Source: DATFRX01 sp035630615 (GTDB lineage Bacteria; Actinomycetota; Actinomycetes; Propionibacteriales; Nocardioidaceae). From it: a DNA stretch of 64,000 bases. How positions within the stretch are numbered: position 1 is the first letter of the stretch; each line of letters starts with the position of its first letter. A model generated the notes under the pieces. The model had not been told where the DNA came from and did not search any database. It was given only the letters and a program-made list of their open reading frames with translations. The position numbers and the translations under genes are program-made. Location of the stretch: the NCBI GenBank assembly GCA_035630615.1, contig DASQKI010000025.1, positions 1 through 64,000 of the forward strand, in the 5' to 3' direction. Shown one piece after another: positions 1 through 7,674 of the stretch.

Positions 1-3000
1 AGCCCGTGGATGGGCGACCGGCAGACCTTCCAGGTGATGCCGTCGGCACAGTCGGGTGAGCCGGCGACCGGCAAGTCCGCCCGGTCACTGGCCTTAAGCC
101 ACGCCGACGAGGTGGCCAAGCCCTACTACTACGGCGTCGACTTCGACAACGGCGTCAGCGCCGAGATGGCGCCGACCGACCACGCGGCGATCATGCGGTT
201 CGGGTTCCCCGACGCCAACACGGCGCTGGTCTTCGACAACGTCGACAACCGAGGTGGCCTCCGGATCAACGCCGACCAGGGCACCGTCACCGGCTGGACC
301 GACACCCGCAGCGGATTGTCCAACGGCGCGACCCGGATGTTCGTCTACGCCGAGTTCGACGACCCGATCGCGGCCAGCTCGGCGTCGGGCGTACGCGGCT
401 GGGCCCGGTTCGACGCCGGCGACGACGGTGCCGTGACCATGCGGATCGCGACGTCGCTGATCAGCCTCGACCAGGCCAAGCACAACCTCGAGCTCGAGAT
501 CGCCGACGACGCGACCGTCGACTCGGTCAGCGCCGACGCCAAGGCCGCCTGGGACGACAAGCTCGACGTGATCGAGGTCGAGGGCGCGACGCCGGAGCAG
601 CTGACCACGTTGTACTCCGGCCTCTACCGGCTCTTCCTGTATCCGAACTCGGCGTACGAGAACACCGGCAGCGACGACGACCCGGTCTACCGGCACGCCG
701 TGCAGTCGAGCTCCAGCAGCGGCATCCCGGACGGCACGACCGAGACGCAAACTGGGGCCCCGGTCGTCGACGGCAAGGTGTTCGTCAACAACGGCTTCTG
801 GGACACCTACCGCACGACGTGGGCCGCGTACTCCCTCCTGACACCGAGCGACGCCGGTGAGATGGTCGACGGCTTCGTACAGCACTATCGCGACGGCGGG
901 TGGGTTCCCCGCTGGTCGTCGCCGGGCTACGCCAACCTGATGACCGGCACCAGCTCCGACGTGGCGTTCGCCGATGCCGCCGTCAAGGGCGTGCCGGGCC
1001 TCGACCTGAAGGACACCTACGACGCGGCCGTCAAGAACGCGACAGTCCGGCCGCCCGGTGGCAACGACCCCAACATCGGCCGCAAGGGCATGGTCAACTC
1101 GCAGTTCCTCGGCTGGGTCCCGGACAACATCGGCGAGGGCGTGTCGTGGGCGCTGGAGGGCTACATCAACGACTTCGGCCTGTCCAACATGGCGACGATG
1201 CTCGCCGAGGACTCGGACACGCCGAACGCGCAGCGCCAGCGATACCGCGAGGAGGCGGAGTATTTCCGCGACCGGGCGCTGAGCTACGTCAACATGTTCG
1301 ACGACCGGATCGGCTTCTTCCAAGGCCGCGACGCCAAGGGTGACTGGAAGTCGGACCCGGCCGACTACGACCCGCGCGTGTGGGGGCACGACCACGACTA
1401 CACCGAGACAGACGGCTGGAACTTCGCGTTCCACGTGCCGTTCGACGGGCAGGGGCTCGCCAACCTCTACGGCGGCCGCAAGGCGCTGGCCGACAAGCTC
1501 GACACGTTCTACTCGACGCCCGAGACGGCGAAGTTCGTCGGCTCGTACGGCGGGGTCATCCACGAGATGATCGAGGCCCGCGACGTACGCCTGGGGCAGT
1601 GGGGCTTCTCCAACCAGGTGTCGCACCACATCCCGTGGATGTACTCCTACGCGGGCGAGCCGTACAAGACGCAGGCCATCACCCGTGAGGTGCTGTCGCG
1701 GATGTACCAGGGCAGCGAGATCGGTCAGGGCTACGCCGGCGACGAGGACAACGGTGAGACCTCGGCGTGGTACGTCTTCGCCGCCCTCGGGATCTACCCG
1801 CTCCAGATGGGCAGCGACAACTACGTGATCGGCTCGCCGCTGTTCACCAAGGCCACCGTGCATCTGGAGAACGGCAAGGACCTGGTCATCAACGCACCGG
1901 ACAACAGCGCCGACAACGTGTACGTCCAGGGGCTGACGGTCAACGGCAAGCCGTACGACAAGACGTACATCTCCCACGCGATGCTCACCGGCGGGGCGAC
2001 GCTCGACTTCGACATGGGCTCGGAGCCGTCCGACTGGGGGACTGGTTCCGCGTCGGCTCCGCCGTCGGTCACGAAGGGCACCGCGAAGCCGCGACCGATG
2101 CACGACGTCACCGGGCCGACGCAGGGGCGGGCGACCTCGAGCGACGGCAGCAACGTCCGCGGACTGTTCGACAACACGTCGGCGACCGAGGTGGAGCTGC
2201 CGGCCGACTCGTGGGTGCGCTACGACGTTCGCGACGACCTCAGGCGGTTGGTGCGCTACTACACGCTGACCTCGGCCGACGGCGAGCCGGCCGCCGATCC
2301 GACCGGCTGGGTGCTCAAGGGCTCCAACAACGGCAAGAGCTGGACGGTGCTCGACCAGCGCAGCGACGCGACGTTCGACTGGCGGGTGCAGACCCGACCG
2401 TTCCGGGTGACCCGGCCCGGGGCGTACTCCGACTACCGGATCGAGTTCACCGACGGGACCGCGGTACGGCTGTCCGAGGTCGAGCTGCTGTCGTCCGAGA
2501 AGCCGCTGACGTCCCCGCTCACCGTCGAGGTAAGCGGCGGCGTCGCCGTGGCCGGTTCGACGACGCCGGTCGACGTGACGGTGTCCAACTCCGGCGGCCG
2601 GGCCAGTGGCCAGGTCGCGCTGACGGTGCCCGACGGCTGGTCGGTCGACCCGGCCGGCGTCGACTTCGGGCCGATCGACCAAGGCGAGTCGGAGACGGTG
2701 ACCTTCGACGTCACGGTGCCGGCCGACGCCCAGCCGGGTGGCTACGAGATCGAGGCCGCCGTGACCTCCAACCAGGGCAGCACGTGGGCGCTCGGCTCCG
2801 CGCAGGTGATCGGCGACACGATCGAGTTCACGCCCGGCACGCAGGCGGAGGTGCCGTGGCTGTTCGACGCCGACGGGTCGCAGCTCGACGGGGAGGTGTT
2901 CGACGGCAACGCCCGGTTCACCGACAACGGCGCCTACGCGATCTATCGGTTCCCGCTCCCGAGCGACGTGACCGGCGGGACCCTGACGCTCGACCTGCAC

Positions 3001-3225
3001 AACCAGTTCCTGATCCAGGCCTCGACCGATGGGCAGAGCTGGCAGACCGTACTCGAGGAGACGCAACACGTCACCGACGGATCCAACCGAGGCGAACGGT
3101 CGCTGGACCTCGCCGAGCTCACCGGTGACAGTGACGTGCTGTACGTCCGGCTCGCGGACAGTCAGCCCGACGACGGCTGGGGCGGCTGGCTCGCCCACGT
3201 TCGACTCGAGATGCAGCGCGGCTGA
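1..3225 (+). CDS. GH92 alpha-mannosidase, secreted, 5' end missing
   Basis: The reading frame is open from base 1, so the signal peptide and N-terminal beta-sandwich lie outside the window. The first residues, SPWMGDR, match the start of the GH92 catalytic part. GH92 landmarks follow: NNGFWDTYRT (about residue 258 from the Met at base 10), GDEDNGETSAWYVFAALG (about residues 577-594, the acidic calcium/catalytic segment) and GSDNYVIGSPLF. After residue about 690 come a galactose-binding (F5/8C-like) module, a NEW3-type domain (about 836-935, with a GWSVDP segment) and a second galactose-binding-like domain to the C-terminus. GH92 enzymes are calcium-dependent exo-alpha-mannosidases, usually extracellular. 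A role in degrading mannosylated glycans is inferred. The linkage specificity cannot be read from sequence. Confidence 0.9.
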   Translation, partial: SPWMGDRQTFQVMPSAQSGEPATGKSARSLALSHADEVAKPYYYGVDFDNGVSAEMAPTDHAAIMRFGFPDANTALVFDNVDNRGGLRINADQGTVTGWTDTRSGLSNGATRMFVYAEFDDPIAASSASGVRGWARFDAGDDGAVTMRIATSLISLDQAKHNLELEIADDATVDSVSADAKAAWDDKLDVIEVEGATPEQLTTLYSGLYRLFLYPNSAYENTGSDDDPVYRHAVQSSSSSGIPDGTTETQTGAPVVDGKVFVNNGFWDTYRTTWAAYSLLTPSDAGEMVDGFVQHYRDGGWVPRWSSPGYANLMTGTSSDVAFADAAVKGVPGLDLKDTYDAAVKNATVRPPGGNDPNIGRKGMVNSQFLGWVPDNIGEGVSWALEGYINDFGLSNMATMLAEDSDTPNAQRQRYREEAEYFRDRALSYVNMFDDRIGFFQGRDAKGDWKSDPADYDPRVWGHDHDYTETDGWNFAFHVPFDGQGLANLYGGRKALADKLDTFYSTPETAKFVGSYGGVIHEMIEARDVRLGQWGFSNQVSHHIPWMYSYAGEPYKTQAITREVLSRMYQGSEIGQGYAGDEDNGETSAWYVFAALGIYPLQMGSDNYVIGSPLFTKATVHLENGKDLVINAPDNSADNVYVQGLTVNGKPYDKTYISHAMLTGGATLDFDMGSEPSDWGTGSASAPPSVTKGTAKPRPMHDVTGPTQGRATSSDGSNVRGLFDNTSATEVELPADSWVRYDVRDDLRRLVRYYTLTSADGEPAADPTGWVLKGSNNGKSWTVLDQRSDATFDWRVQTRPFRVTRPGAYSDYRIEFTDGTAVRLSEVELLSSEKPLTSPLTVEVSGGVAVAGSTTPVDVTVSNSGGRASGQVALTVPDGWSVDPAGVDFGPIDQGESETVTFDVTVPADAQPGGYEIEAAVTSNQGSTWALGSAQVIGDTIEFTPGTQAEVPWLFDADGSQLDGEVFDGNARFTDNGAYAIYRFPLPSDVTGGTLTLDLHNQFLIQASTDGQSWQTVLEETQHVTDGSNRGERSLDLAELTGDSDVLYVRLADSQPDDGWGGWLAHVRLEMQRG

Positions 3226-3244
3226 CTCCACCGGGGCCCGCACA

Positions 3245-3292
3245 AGTTGTCAGGCGTATATGGAGCCCTGGCGCCATATACGTCTGACAACT
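3245..3292. terminator. Long bidirectional hairpin between convergent genes
   Basis: The arms 3245-3263 and 3274-3292 pair over 19 positions with one G-T wobble, around a 10-base loop. The stem core (GTATATGG/CCATATAC) is strikingly AT-rich for this genome. The hairpin sits between the stop codons of the mannosidase (+) and the GNAT gene (-), as expected for a shared terminator, but there is no T-tract. It could instead be an intergenic palindromic repeat element. Confidence 0.65.
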
Positions 3293-3296
3293 CTGC

Positions 3297-3845
3297 CTAG
3301 TCGAGGGCAGTGTGGAGGCGGACCTGCTTGACCCGGACCGCTCCGTCGCCGCGCAGGTCGAGCTCGCGATGGGCGCCGTCGGCAGCCCAACCGGCGTCGG
3401 TGACGAACCGGCGCATGTCGTCGTCGGAGCTGGCGAGCCACAGCAGGCCGCGGACGAACCGGTCCGAGCGCAGCGTCTCGACCGACGCCTGCATGAGTCG
3501 GGAGCCATGGCCCTGCCGGCGATGCTCCGGATGCACAGTGAGCTCGGAGATCTCGCCGTCCGCGATCGGGTCGGCGTCCGGGTCCGTCGACGGGCCGGTG
3601 ACCGCGAAGCCGCGTACGTCGTCGCCCTCGAGCGCCACGAGTACGCGGTTGCGCGCGTCGCCAGGTCGCTGCAGGCTCTGCGCCCAGTGCCGAGCGAACT
3701 CCTCGGCGTCCATCGCGTCCAGGACCTCGGCCGGCAGCAGCTCGGCGTACTCGCGCCGCCACGACGCCACTTGGACACGGCCGACCGCCGTGGCGTCCGC
3801 GGGCACCGCCACCCGTACTCGTACCTCCGACCGCGGCTCGCTCAT
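3297..3845 (-). CDS. GNAT family N-acetyltransferase
   Basis: 182-residue protein with the single GNAT fold. The acetyl-CoA pyrophosphate loop is visible as ELTVHPEHRRQGHGSRLM (about residues 98-115), which contains the RRxGxG/A motif, and an NRVLVAL...GFAVTG strand pair precedes it. The start ATG at 3845 begins MSEPRSEVRVR; the frame stays open far upstream across paaA, but nothing there resembles the family. The gene is divergent from paaA and convergent with the mannosidase. The substrate (amine, protein N-terminus or antibiotic) cannot be assigned. Confidence 0.8.
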   Translation of the reverse strand: MSEPRSEVRVRVAVPADATAVGRVQVASWRREYAELLPAEVLDAMDAEEFARHWAQSLQRPGDARNRVLVALEGDDVRGFAVTGPSTDPDADPIADGEISELTVHPEHRRQGHGSRLMQASVETLRSDRFVRGLLWLASSDDDMRRFVTDAGWAADGAHRELDLRGDGAVRVKQVRLHTALD

Positions 3846-3909
3846 CGGTCCATCGTCGCAATCGCGCGGTGGTGTTACATCAATGGCGCGGCCGTGCGTG
3901 CGCGTGTCA

Positions 3910-3925
3910 TAGATTCTGGTACGCT
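3910..3925 (+). promoter_or_regulatory. Candidate paaA promoter -10 elements
   Basis: TAGATT at 3910-3915 and TACGCT at 3920-3925 are both TANNNT-type -10 hexamers in the 111-base gap between the divergent GNAT gene and paaA. TACGCT would give a leader of about 25 bases carrying the GGAGG at 3942-3946. No good -35 is visible for either. No PaaR/TetR palindrome could be recognised. Confidence 0.3.
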
Positions 3926-3956
3926 GGGCCACCCGACCTCCGGAGGCCTGACGCCT

Positions 3957-4961
3957 GTGTATGGCAACGCCGACTCGCCGATGACTGGCGGCACCGACGC
4001 CGCCACCGACATCGCGCCGGACGACCCCGACTTCCTCGCGATCATCGACGCCGACGGTCGGATCGAGCCACGCGACGCGATGCCGGAGGCCTACCGCAAG
4101 TCGCTGATCCGCCAGATCGCGCAGCACGCCCACTCCGAGATCATCGGCATGCAGCCTGAGGGCAACTGGATCAGCCGGGCCCCGAGTCTCAAGCGCAAGG
4201 CGATCCTGATGGCCAAGGTCCAGGACGAGGCCGGCCACGGGCTCTACCTCTACGCGGCGGCCGAGACGCTCGGCGTCGACCGCTCCGAGTTGGTCGACCT
4301 GCTCGTCACCGGCAAGCAGAAGTACTCCTCGATCTTCAACTACCCGACCCTCACCTGGGCCGACATGGGCGCGATCGGGTGGCTCGTCGACGGCGCTGCG
4401 ATCACCAACCAGGTGCCGCTGTGTCGCTGCTCCTACGGCCCGTACGCCCGGGCGATGGTCCGGATCTGCAAGGAGGAGTCGTTCCACCAGCGGCAGGGGT
4501 TCGAGATCCTCTGGACGCTCAGCCACGGCACCGAGGCGCAGCACGCGATGGCCCAAGACGCCGTCGACCGTTGGTGGTGGCCAAGCCTGATGATGTTCGG
4601 CCCGCCCGACGCCGAGTCGACTCACACGGCGCAGTCGGGCCGGTGGGGGATCAAGCGGTTCACCAACGACGAGCTGCGGCAGCGCTTCGTCGACATGACC
4701 GTGCCGCAGGCGCAGGCGCTCGATCTCACGCTGCCCGACCCCGACTTGACCTGGAACGCCGAGACCGGCCACTGGGATTTCGGCGAGATCGACTTCACCG
4801 AGCTGTTCGAGGTCATCAAGGGCAACGGACCCTGCAACGCGCAGCGGATGGCGCATCGCCGTCGGGCCCACGAGGACGGCGCCTGGGTACGGGAGGCCGC
4901 CGCGGCCTACGAGGCGAAGCAGGCGGCCCGGCGTAAGTCGGAGGCAGGGGCGGTCGCATGA
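3957..4961 (+). CDS. paaA: 1,2-phenylacetyl-CoA epoxidase, catalytic subunit PaaA
   Basis: Ferritin-like di-iron oxygenase subunit of the PaaABCE complex, which epoxidises the ring of phenylacetyl-CoA in aerobic phenylacetate catabolism. The start is the GTG at 3957, giving (M)YGNADSP; GGAGG at 3942-3946 lies 10 bases upstream. A later ATG (3981) has no ribosome binding site. The highly conserved blocks QHAHSEIIGMQPEGNW, AKVQDEAGHGLYLY and CKEESFHQRQGFE carry the iron ligands (E, ExxH). Length 334 residues, normal for the family. It is the first gene of a tightly overlapping operon. Confidence 0.96.
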   Translation: MYGNADSPMTGGTDAATDIAPDDPDFLAIIDADGRIEPRDAMPEAYRKSLIRQIAQHAHSEIIGMQPEGNWISRAPSLKRKAILMAKVQDEAGHGLYLYAAAETLGVDRSELVDLLVTGKQKYSSIFNYPTLTWADMGAIGWLVDGAAITNQVPLCRCSYGPYARAMVRICKEESFHQRQGFEILWTLSHGTEAQHAMAQDAVDRWWWPSLMMFGPPDAESTHTAQSGRWGIKRFTNDELRQRFVDMTVPQAQALDLTLPDPDLTWNAETGHWDFGEIDFTELFEVIKGNGPCNAQRMAHRRRAHEDGAWVREAAAAYEAKQAARRKSEAGAVA

Positions 4962-5245
4962 GCGACGACAGCTGGCCCCTGTGGGAGGTGTTCGTGCGCG
5001 CCCGGCGCGGCCTGTCGCACGTCCACGTCGGTAGCCTGCACGCGCCGGATGCCGAGATGGCGTTGCGCAACGCCCGCGACGTCTACACCCGGCGGGGCGA
5101 GGGCGTGTCGATCTGGGTGCTCCCCGCCGATCAGATCGCGGCCAGCAGCCCCGACGAGAAGGACGCCTTCTTCGACCCGGCCGAGGACAAGGTCTATCGG
5201 CATCCGACGTTCTATCACGTGCCCGAGGGGGTCGAGCACCTGTGA
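4958..5245 (+). CDS. paaB: 1,2-phenylacetyl-CoA epoxidase subunit PaaB
   Basis: 95 residues. PaaB is the small bridging subunit needed to assemble the PaaAC core into the larger active complex. It is recognised from the family opening PLWEVFVRARRGLSHVHVGSLHAPD and the ending FFDPAEDKVYRHPTFYHVPEGVEHL-like segment. The ATG overlaps the paaA stop (ATGA), which implies translational coupling. Confidence 0.94.
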   Translation: MSDDSWPLWEVFVRARRGLSHVHVGSLHAPDAEMALRNARDVYTRRGEGVSIWVLPADQIAASSPDEKDAFFDPAEDKVYRHPTFYHVPEGVEHL

Positions 5246-6015
5246 CGCCGCCCGAGTCCGCCATCGACGCCGGCGTGGGCGACTACGCGCTGCGGCTCGG
5301 TGACGACGCGCTCATCCTCGCCCAGCGAACGGGGGAGTGGATCGCCTCAGCGCCGGAGCTCGAAGCCGACCTCGCCCTCGGCAATCTCGCCCTCGACTTG
5401 CTCGGCCAGGCGCGGGCGCTCCTGACCTACGCGGGCCAAGCCGACGGCTCGGGCCGGACCGAGGACGACCTGGCCCACCTTCGCGACGAGCGCGACTTCC
5501 GCAACTGCCAGTTGGTCGAGATTCCCAACGGCGACTTCGCCGTCACCATGGCCCGGCTGTTGGTGTTCGCCGCCTATCAGCACGAGCTCTACACCCGGCT
5601 GGGCGACAGCGCCGACGAGACGCTGGCGGCGATCGCGGCCAAGGCGATCAAGGAGGTCGCCTACCACCGCGAGCACGCGGCTGCCTGGGTCGTGCGACTC
5701 GGCGATGGCACCGACGAGTCGCACCGCCGGATGCAGGCCGGGCTCGACGCCGTCTGGCCCTACGTCCCCGAGCTGTTCGAGTCCGACGAGCTGACCCGCT
5801 CGCTCGCCGCTGAGGGCATCGCGGTCGACCCGGGCGAGCTGGCCGACCCTGCACTCGGTTTCGTGCGCCGGGTCGTCGACCAGGCGACGCTGACTCTGCC
5901 GGAGCCGGCCGCGCGTCCGACCGGCGGGCGCCGCGGCGTCCACACCGAACAGATGGGCTACCTCCTCGCCGAGATGCAGCACCTCGCCCGATCCCATCCG
6001 GGGGCGTCATGGTGA
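5242..6015 (+). CDS. paaC: 1,2-phenylacetyl-CoA epoxidase subunit PaaC
   Basis: 257 residues, an all-helical ferritin-like structural partner of PaaA without the di-iron site. Family features: GDYALRLGDDALILAQRTGEW near the N-terminus, LALDLLGQAR, ERDFRNCQLVEIPNGDFA, and a C-terminal LAEMQHLARSHPGA. The GTG start overlaps the paaB stop (GTGA). It forms the PaaAC heterodimer that is the core of the epoxidase. Confidence 0.95.
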   Translation: MTPPESAIDAGVGDYALRLGDDALILAQRTGEWIASAPELEADLALGNLALDLLGQARALLTYAGQADGSGRTEDDLAHLRDERDFRNCQLVEIPNGDFAVTMARLLVFAAYQHELYTRLGDSADETLAAIAAKAIKEVAYHREHAAAWVVRLGDGTDESHRRMQAGLDAVWPYVPELFESDELTRSLAAEGIAVDPGELADPALGFVRRVVDQATLTLPEPAARPTGGRRGVHTEQMGYLLAEMQHLARSHPGASW

Positions 6016-6500
6016 CGACGACGCTGTCCGTGCGGGGCCTCGTGGCCGAGGTGCCCGACCCGGAGATCCCGGTGCTCACGATCGACGATCTCGGCATCCT
6101 TCGCGATGTACGGGAGGGCCCCGACGGCTGCATCGAGGTCGACATCACGCCGACGTACTCCGGCTGTCCGGCGATGGACGCGATCCGGTCCGACGTCGAG
6201 GGGCGGCTCGCCGAGGCCGGCTACGACCGGGTCCGAGTGCGCCTCGTTCTGAGCCCGGCGTGGACGACCGATTGGATCAGCGACGAGGGCCGCCGCAAGC
6301 TGTCAGACTTCGGGATCGCACCGCCGACCGGCGCCGCAGCCCATCAATCCGGCCCGGTCGCACTGACCTTGTCGATCCGCTGCCCCCAGTGCGGCTCGCC
6401 CGACACCCGCGAGATCAGCCGATTCGGGTCGACGGCGTGCAAGGCGCTGTGGCGATGCGATACCTGTCGCGAGCCCTTCGACCACTTCAAAGCTCTATGA
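6009..6500 (+). CDS. paaD: PaaD, DUF59/MIP18-type iron-sulfur assembly protein of the epoxidase
   Basis: 163 residues. The N-terminal DUF59 domain has the VPDPEIPVLTIDDLGILRDV signature and the TPTYSGCPAMD segment with its conserved Cys. The C-terminus has a zinc-ribbon-like CPQCGS...CKALWRCDTC block. PaaD is needed to mature the Fe-S cluster of PaaE. ATG 6009 overlaps the end of paaC by 7 bases. Confidence 0.94.
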   Translation: MVTTTLSVRGLVAEVPDPEIPVLTIDDLGILRDVREGPDGCIEVDITPTYSGCPAMDAIRSDVEGRLAEAGYDRVRVRLVLSPAWTTDWISDEGRRKLSDFGIAPPTGAAAHQSGPVALTLSIRCPQCGSPDTREISRFGSTACKALWRCDTCREPFDHFKAL

Positions 6501-7606
6501 CAGAGCCAGCTGTCACGGCGGAGCAGCCGAAGCGTCGGCACTCGGTCTTCCACACGTTGCGGGTGTGCGAGGTCGAGCGGCTCACCGACGACGCGGTCGC
6601 GATCGGCTTCGATGTGCCACCGCAGCTCGTCGACGACTACGCGTACTCCCACGGCCAGCACCTCACGGTCCGGACCTCCGCCGCCGGTGACAACGTCCGC
6701 CGCAATTACTCGATCTGCGCCCCTGCAGGCTCGGGGCGGCTCCGGATCGGCGTCAAGCGACTTCCCGGCGGCGCGTTCAGCGAGTACGCCCTCGAGCGAC
6801 TCGCGGTCGGCGACGAGATCGACGTCATGACGCCGAGCGGCCGGTTCTTCACGCCGCTCGATCCGGCCCAGGCCAAGCACTACGCGATGATCGCCGCCGG
6901 CTCCGGCATCACGCCCATCCTGTCGATCGCGGCGACCGTATTGGCCGTCGAGCCGGACAGCCGGGTCTCGCTGGTCTACGCCAACCGGACCACCAAGAGC
7001 GTGATGTTCCTCGAGGATCTCGAAGACCTCAAGGACCGTTACCGCGGCCGGCTGCATCTGCTCCACGTCATGAGTCGCGAGGCGATGGACGTCGAGCTCT
7101 TCTCGGGTCGGCTGGACGAGTCCCGTCTCGATCGGATCCTCGACGCGCTGCTGCCGCCGGACACCGTCGACGAGTGGTTCCTGTGCGGCCCGTACGCGAT
7201 GGTCAACGAGCTGACCACCGTCCTCGACAAGCGCGGCGCCGACCCCGCGCACGTGCACACCGAACTGTTCCACGTCGACACCGCGCCTCGGCCGGCGGCA
7301 CCGCCGGTCGCGTCAGACGACCCCGATGCGGCCGAGGTGGTCTTCTCCCTCGACGGCCGGCGCTCGACCGTTCGGGTCGCCGCCGACGGCCCACCGATCG
7401 TCGAGGCCGCGCTGACCGTGCGGTCGGACGCGCCGTACGCCTGCAAGGGAGGGGTCTGCGGGACGTGTCGGGCCAAGCTGATCGACGGCGAGGTTCGGAT
7501 GGACACCAACTACGCGCTCGAGCCCGACGAGGTTGAGCGCGGCTATGTCCTGACCTGTCAGTCGCACCCCACAACCGATCGGGTTGTCCTCGACTACGAT
7601 GCCTGA
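6497..7606 (+). CDS. paaE: Phenylacetyl-CoA epoxidase reductase PaaE
   Basis: 369 residues, passing electrons from NADPH through FAD and a plant-type [2Fe-2S] cluster to the PaaA di-iron site. FAD-binding RRNYSIC, nucleotide-binding GSGITPILS and CGPYAMV are present. The C-terminal ferredoxin domain has Cys316-x4-Cys321-x2-Cys324 and a distal Cys354 (LTCQSHP). ATG 6497 overlaps the paaD stop (ATGA), although the frame is open further upstream inside paaD. It is the last gene of the operon; no ring-opening genes (paaG, paaZ, paaK) are in the window. Confidence 0.95.
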   Translation: MTEPAVTAEQPKRRHSVFHTLRVCEVERLTDDAVAIGFDVPPQLVDDYAYSHGQHLTVRTSAAGDNVRRNYSICAPAGSGRLRIGVKRLPGGAFSEYALERLAVGDEIDVMTPSGRFFTPLDPAQAKHYAMIAAGSGITPILSIAATVLAVEPDSRVSLVYANRTTKSVMFLEDLEDLKDRYRGRLHLLHVMSREAMDVELFSGRLDESRLDRILDALLPPDTVDEWFLCGPYAMVNELTTVLDKRGADPAHVHTELFHVDTAPRPAAPPVASDDPDAAEVVFSLDGRRSTVRVAADGPPIVEAALTVRSDAPYACKGGVCGTCRAKLIDGEVRMDTNYALEPDEVERGYVLTCQSHPTTDRVVLDYDA

Positions 7607-7634
7607 CGGCTGGGTCGGCGAGTCTTCGAGCGGC

Positions 7635-7661
7635 TAACATAACCATTTCGGTTTGGAATGG
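7635..7661 (+). promoter_or_regulatory. Sulfatase promoter -10 with palindrome near the transcription start
   Basis: TAACAT at 7635-7640 is a good -10 with a predicted start near 7647. The palindrome CCATT(7643-7647)-N9-AATGG(7657-7661) spans that start, so it would lie in the untranslated leader, just before the GGGAGG ribosome binding site. Repressor binding there is an inference. Confidence 0.4.
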
Positions 7662-7674
7662 GAGGGAGCGTGGG

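Noticed and set aside
94..3243. 1049-codon open frame antisense to the mannosidase, and similar long antisense frames at 32466-34226, 41379-44132 and 44418-47111
   Set aside because: Long antisense frames are expected in high-GC coding DNA. They lack family sequence and ribosome binding sites, and the opposite strand encodes recognisable proteins.
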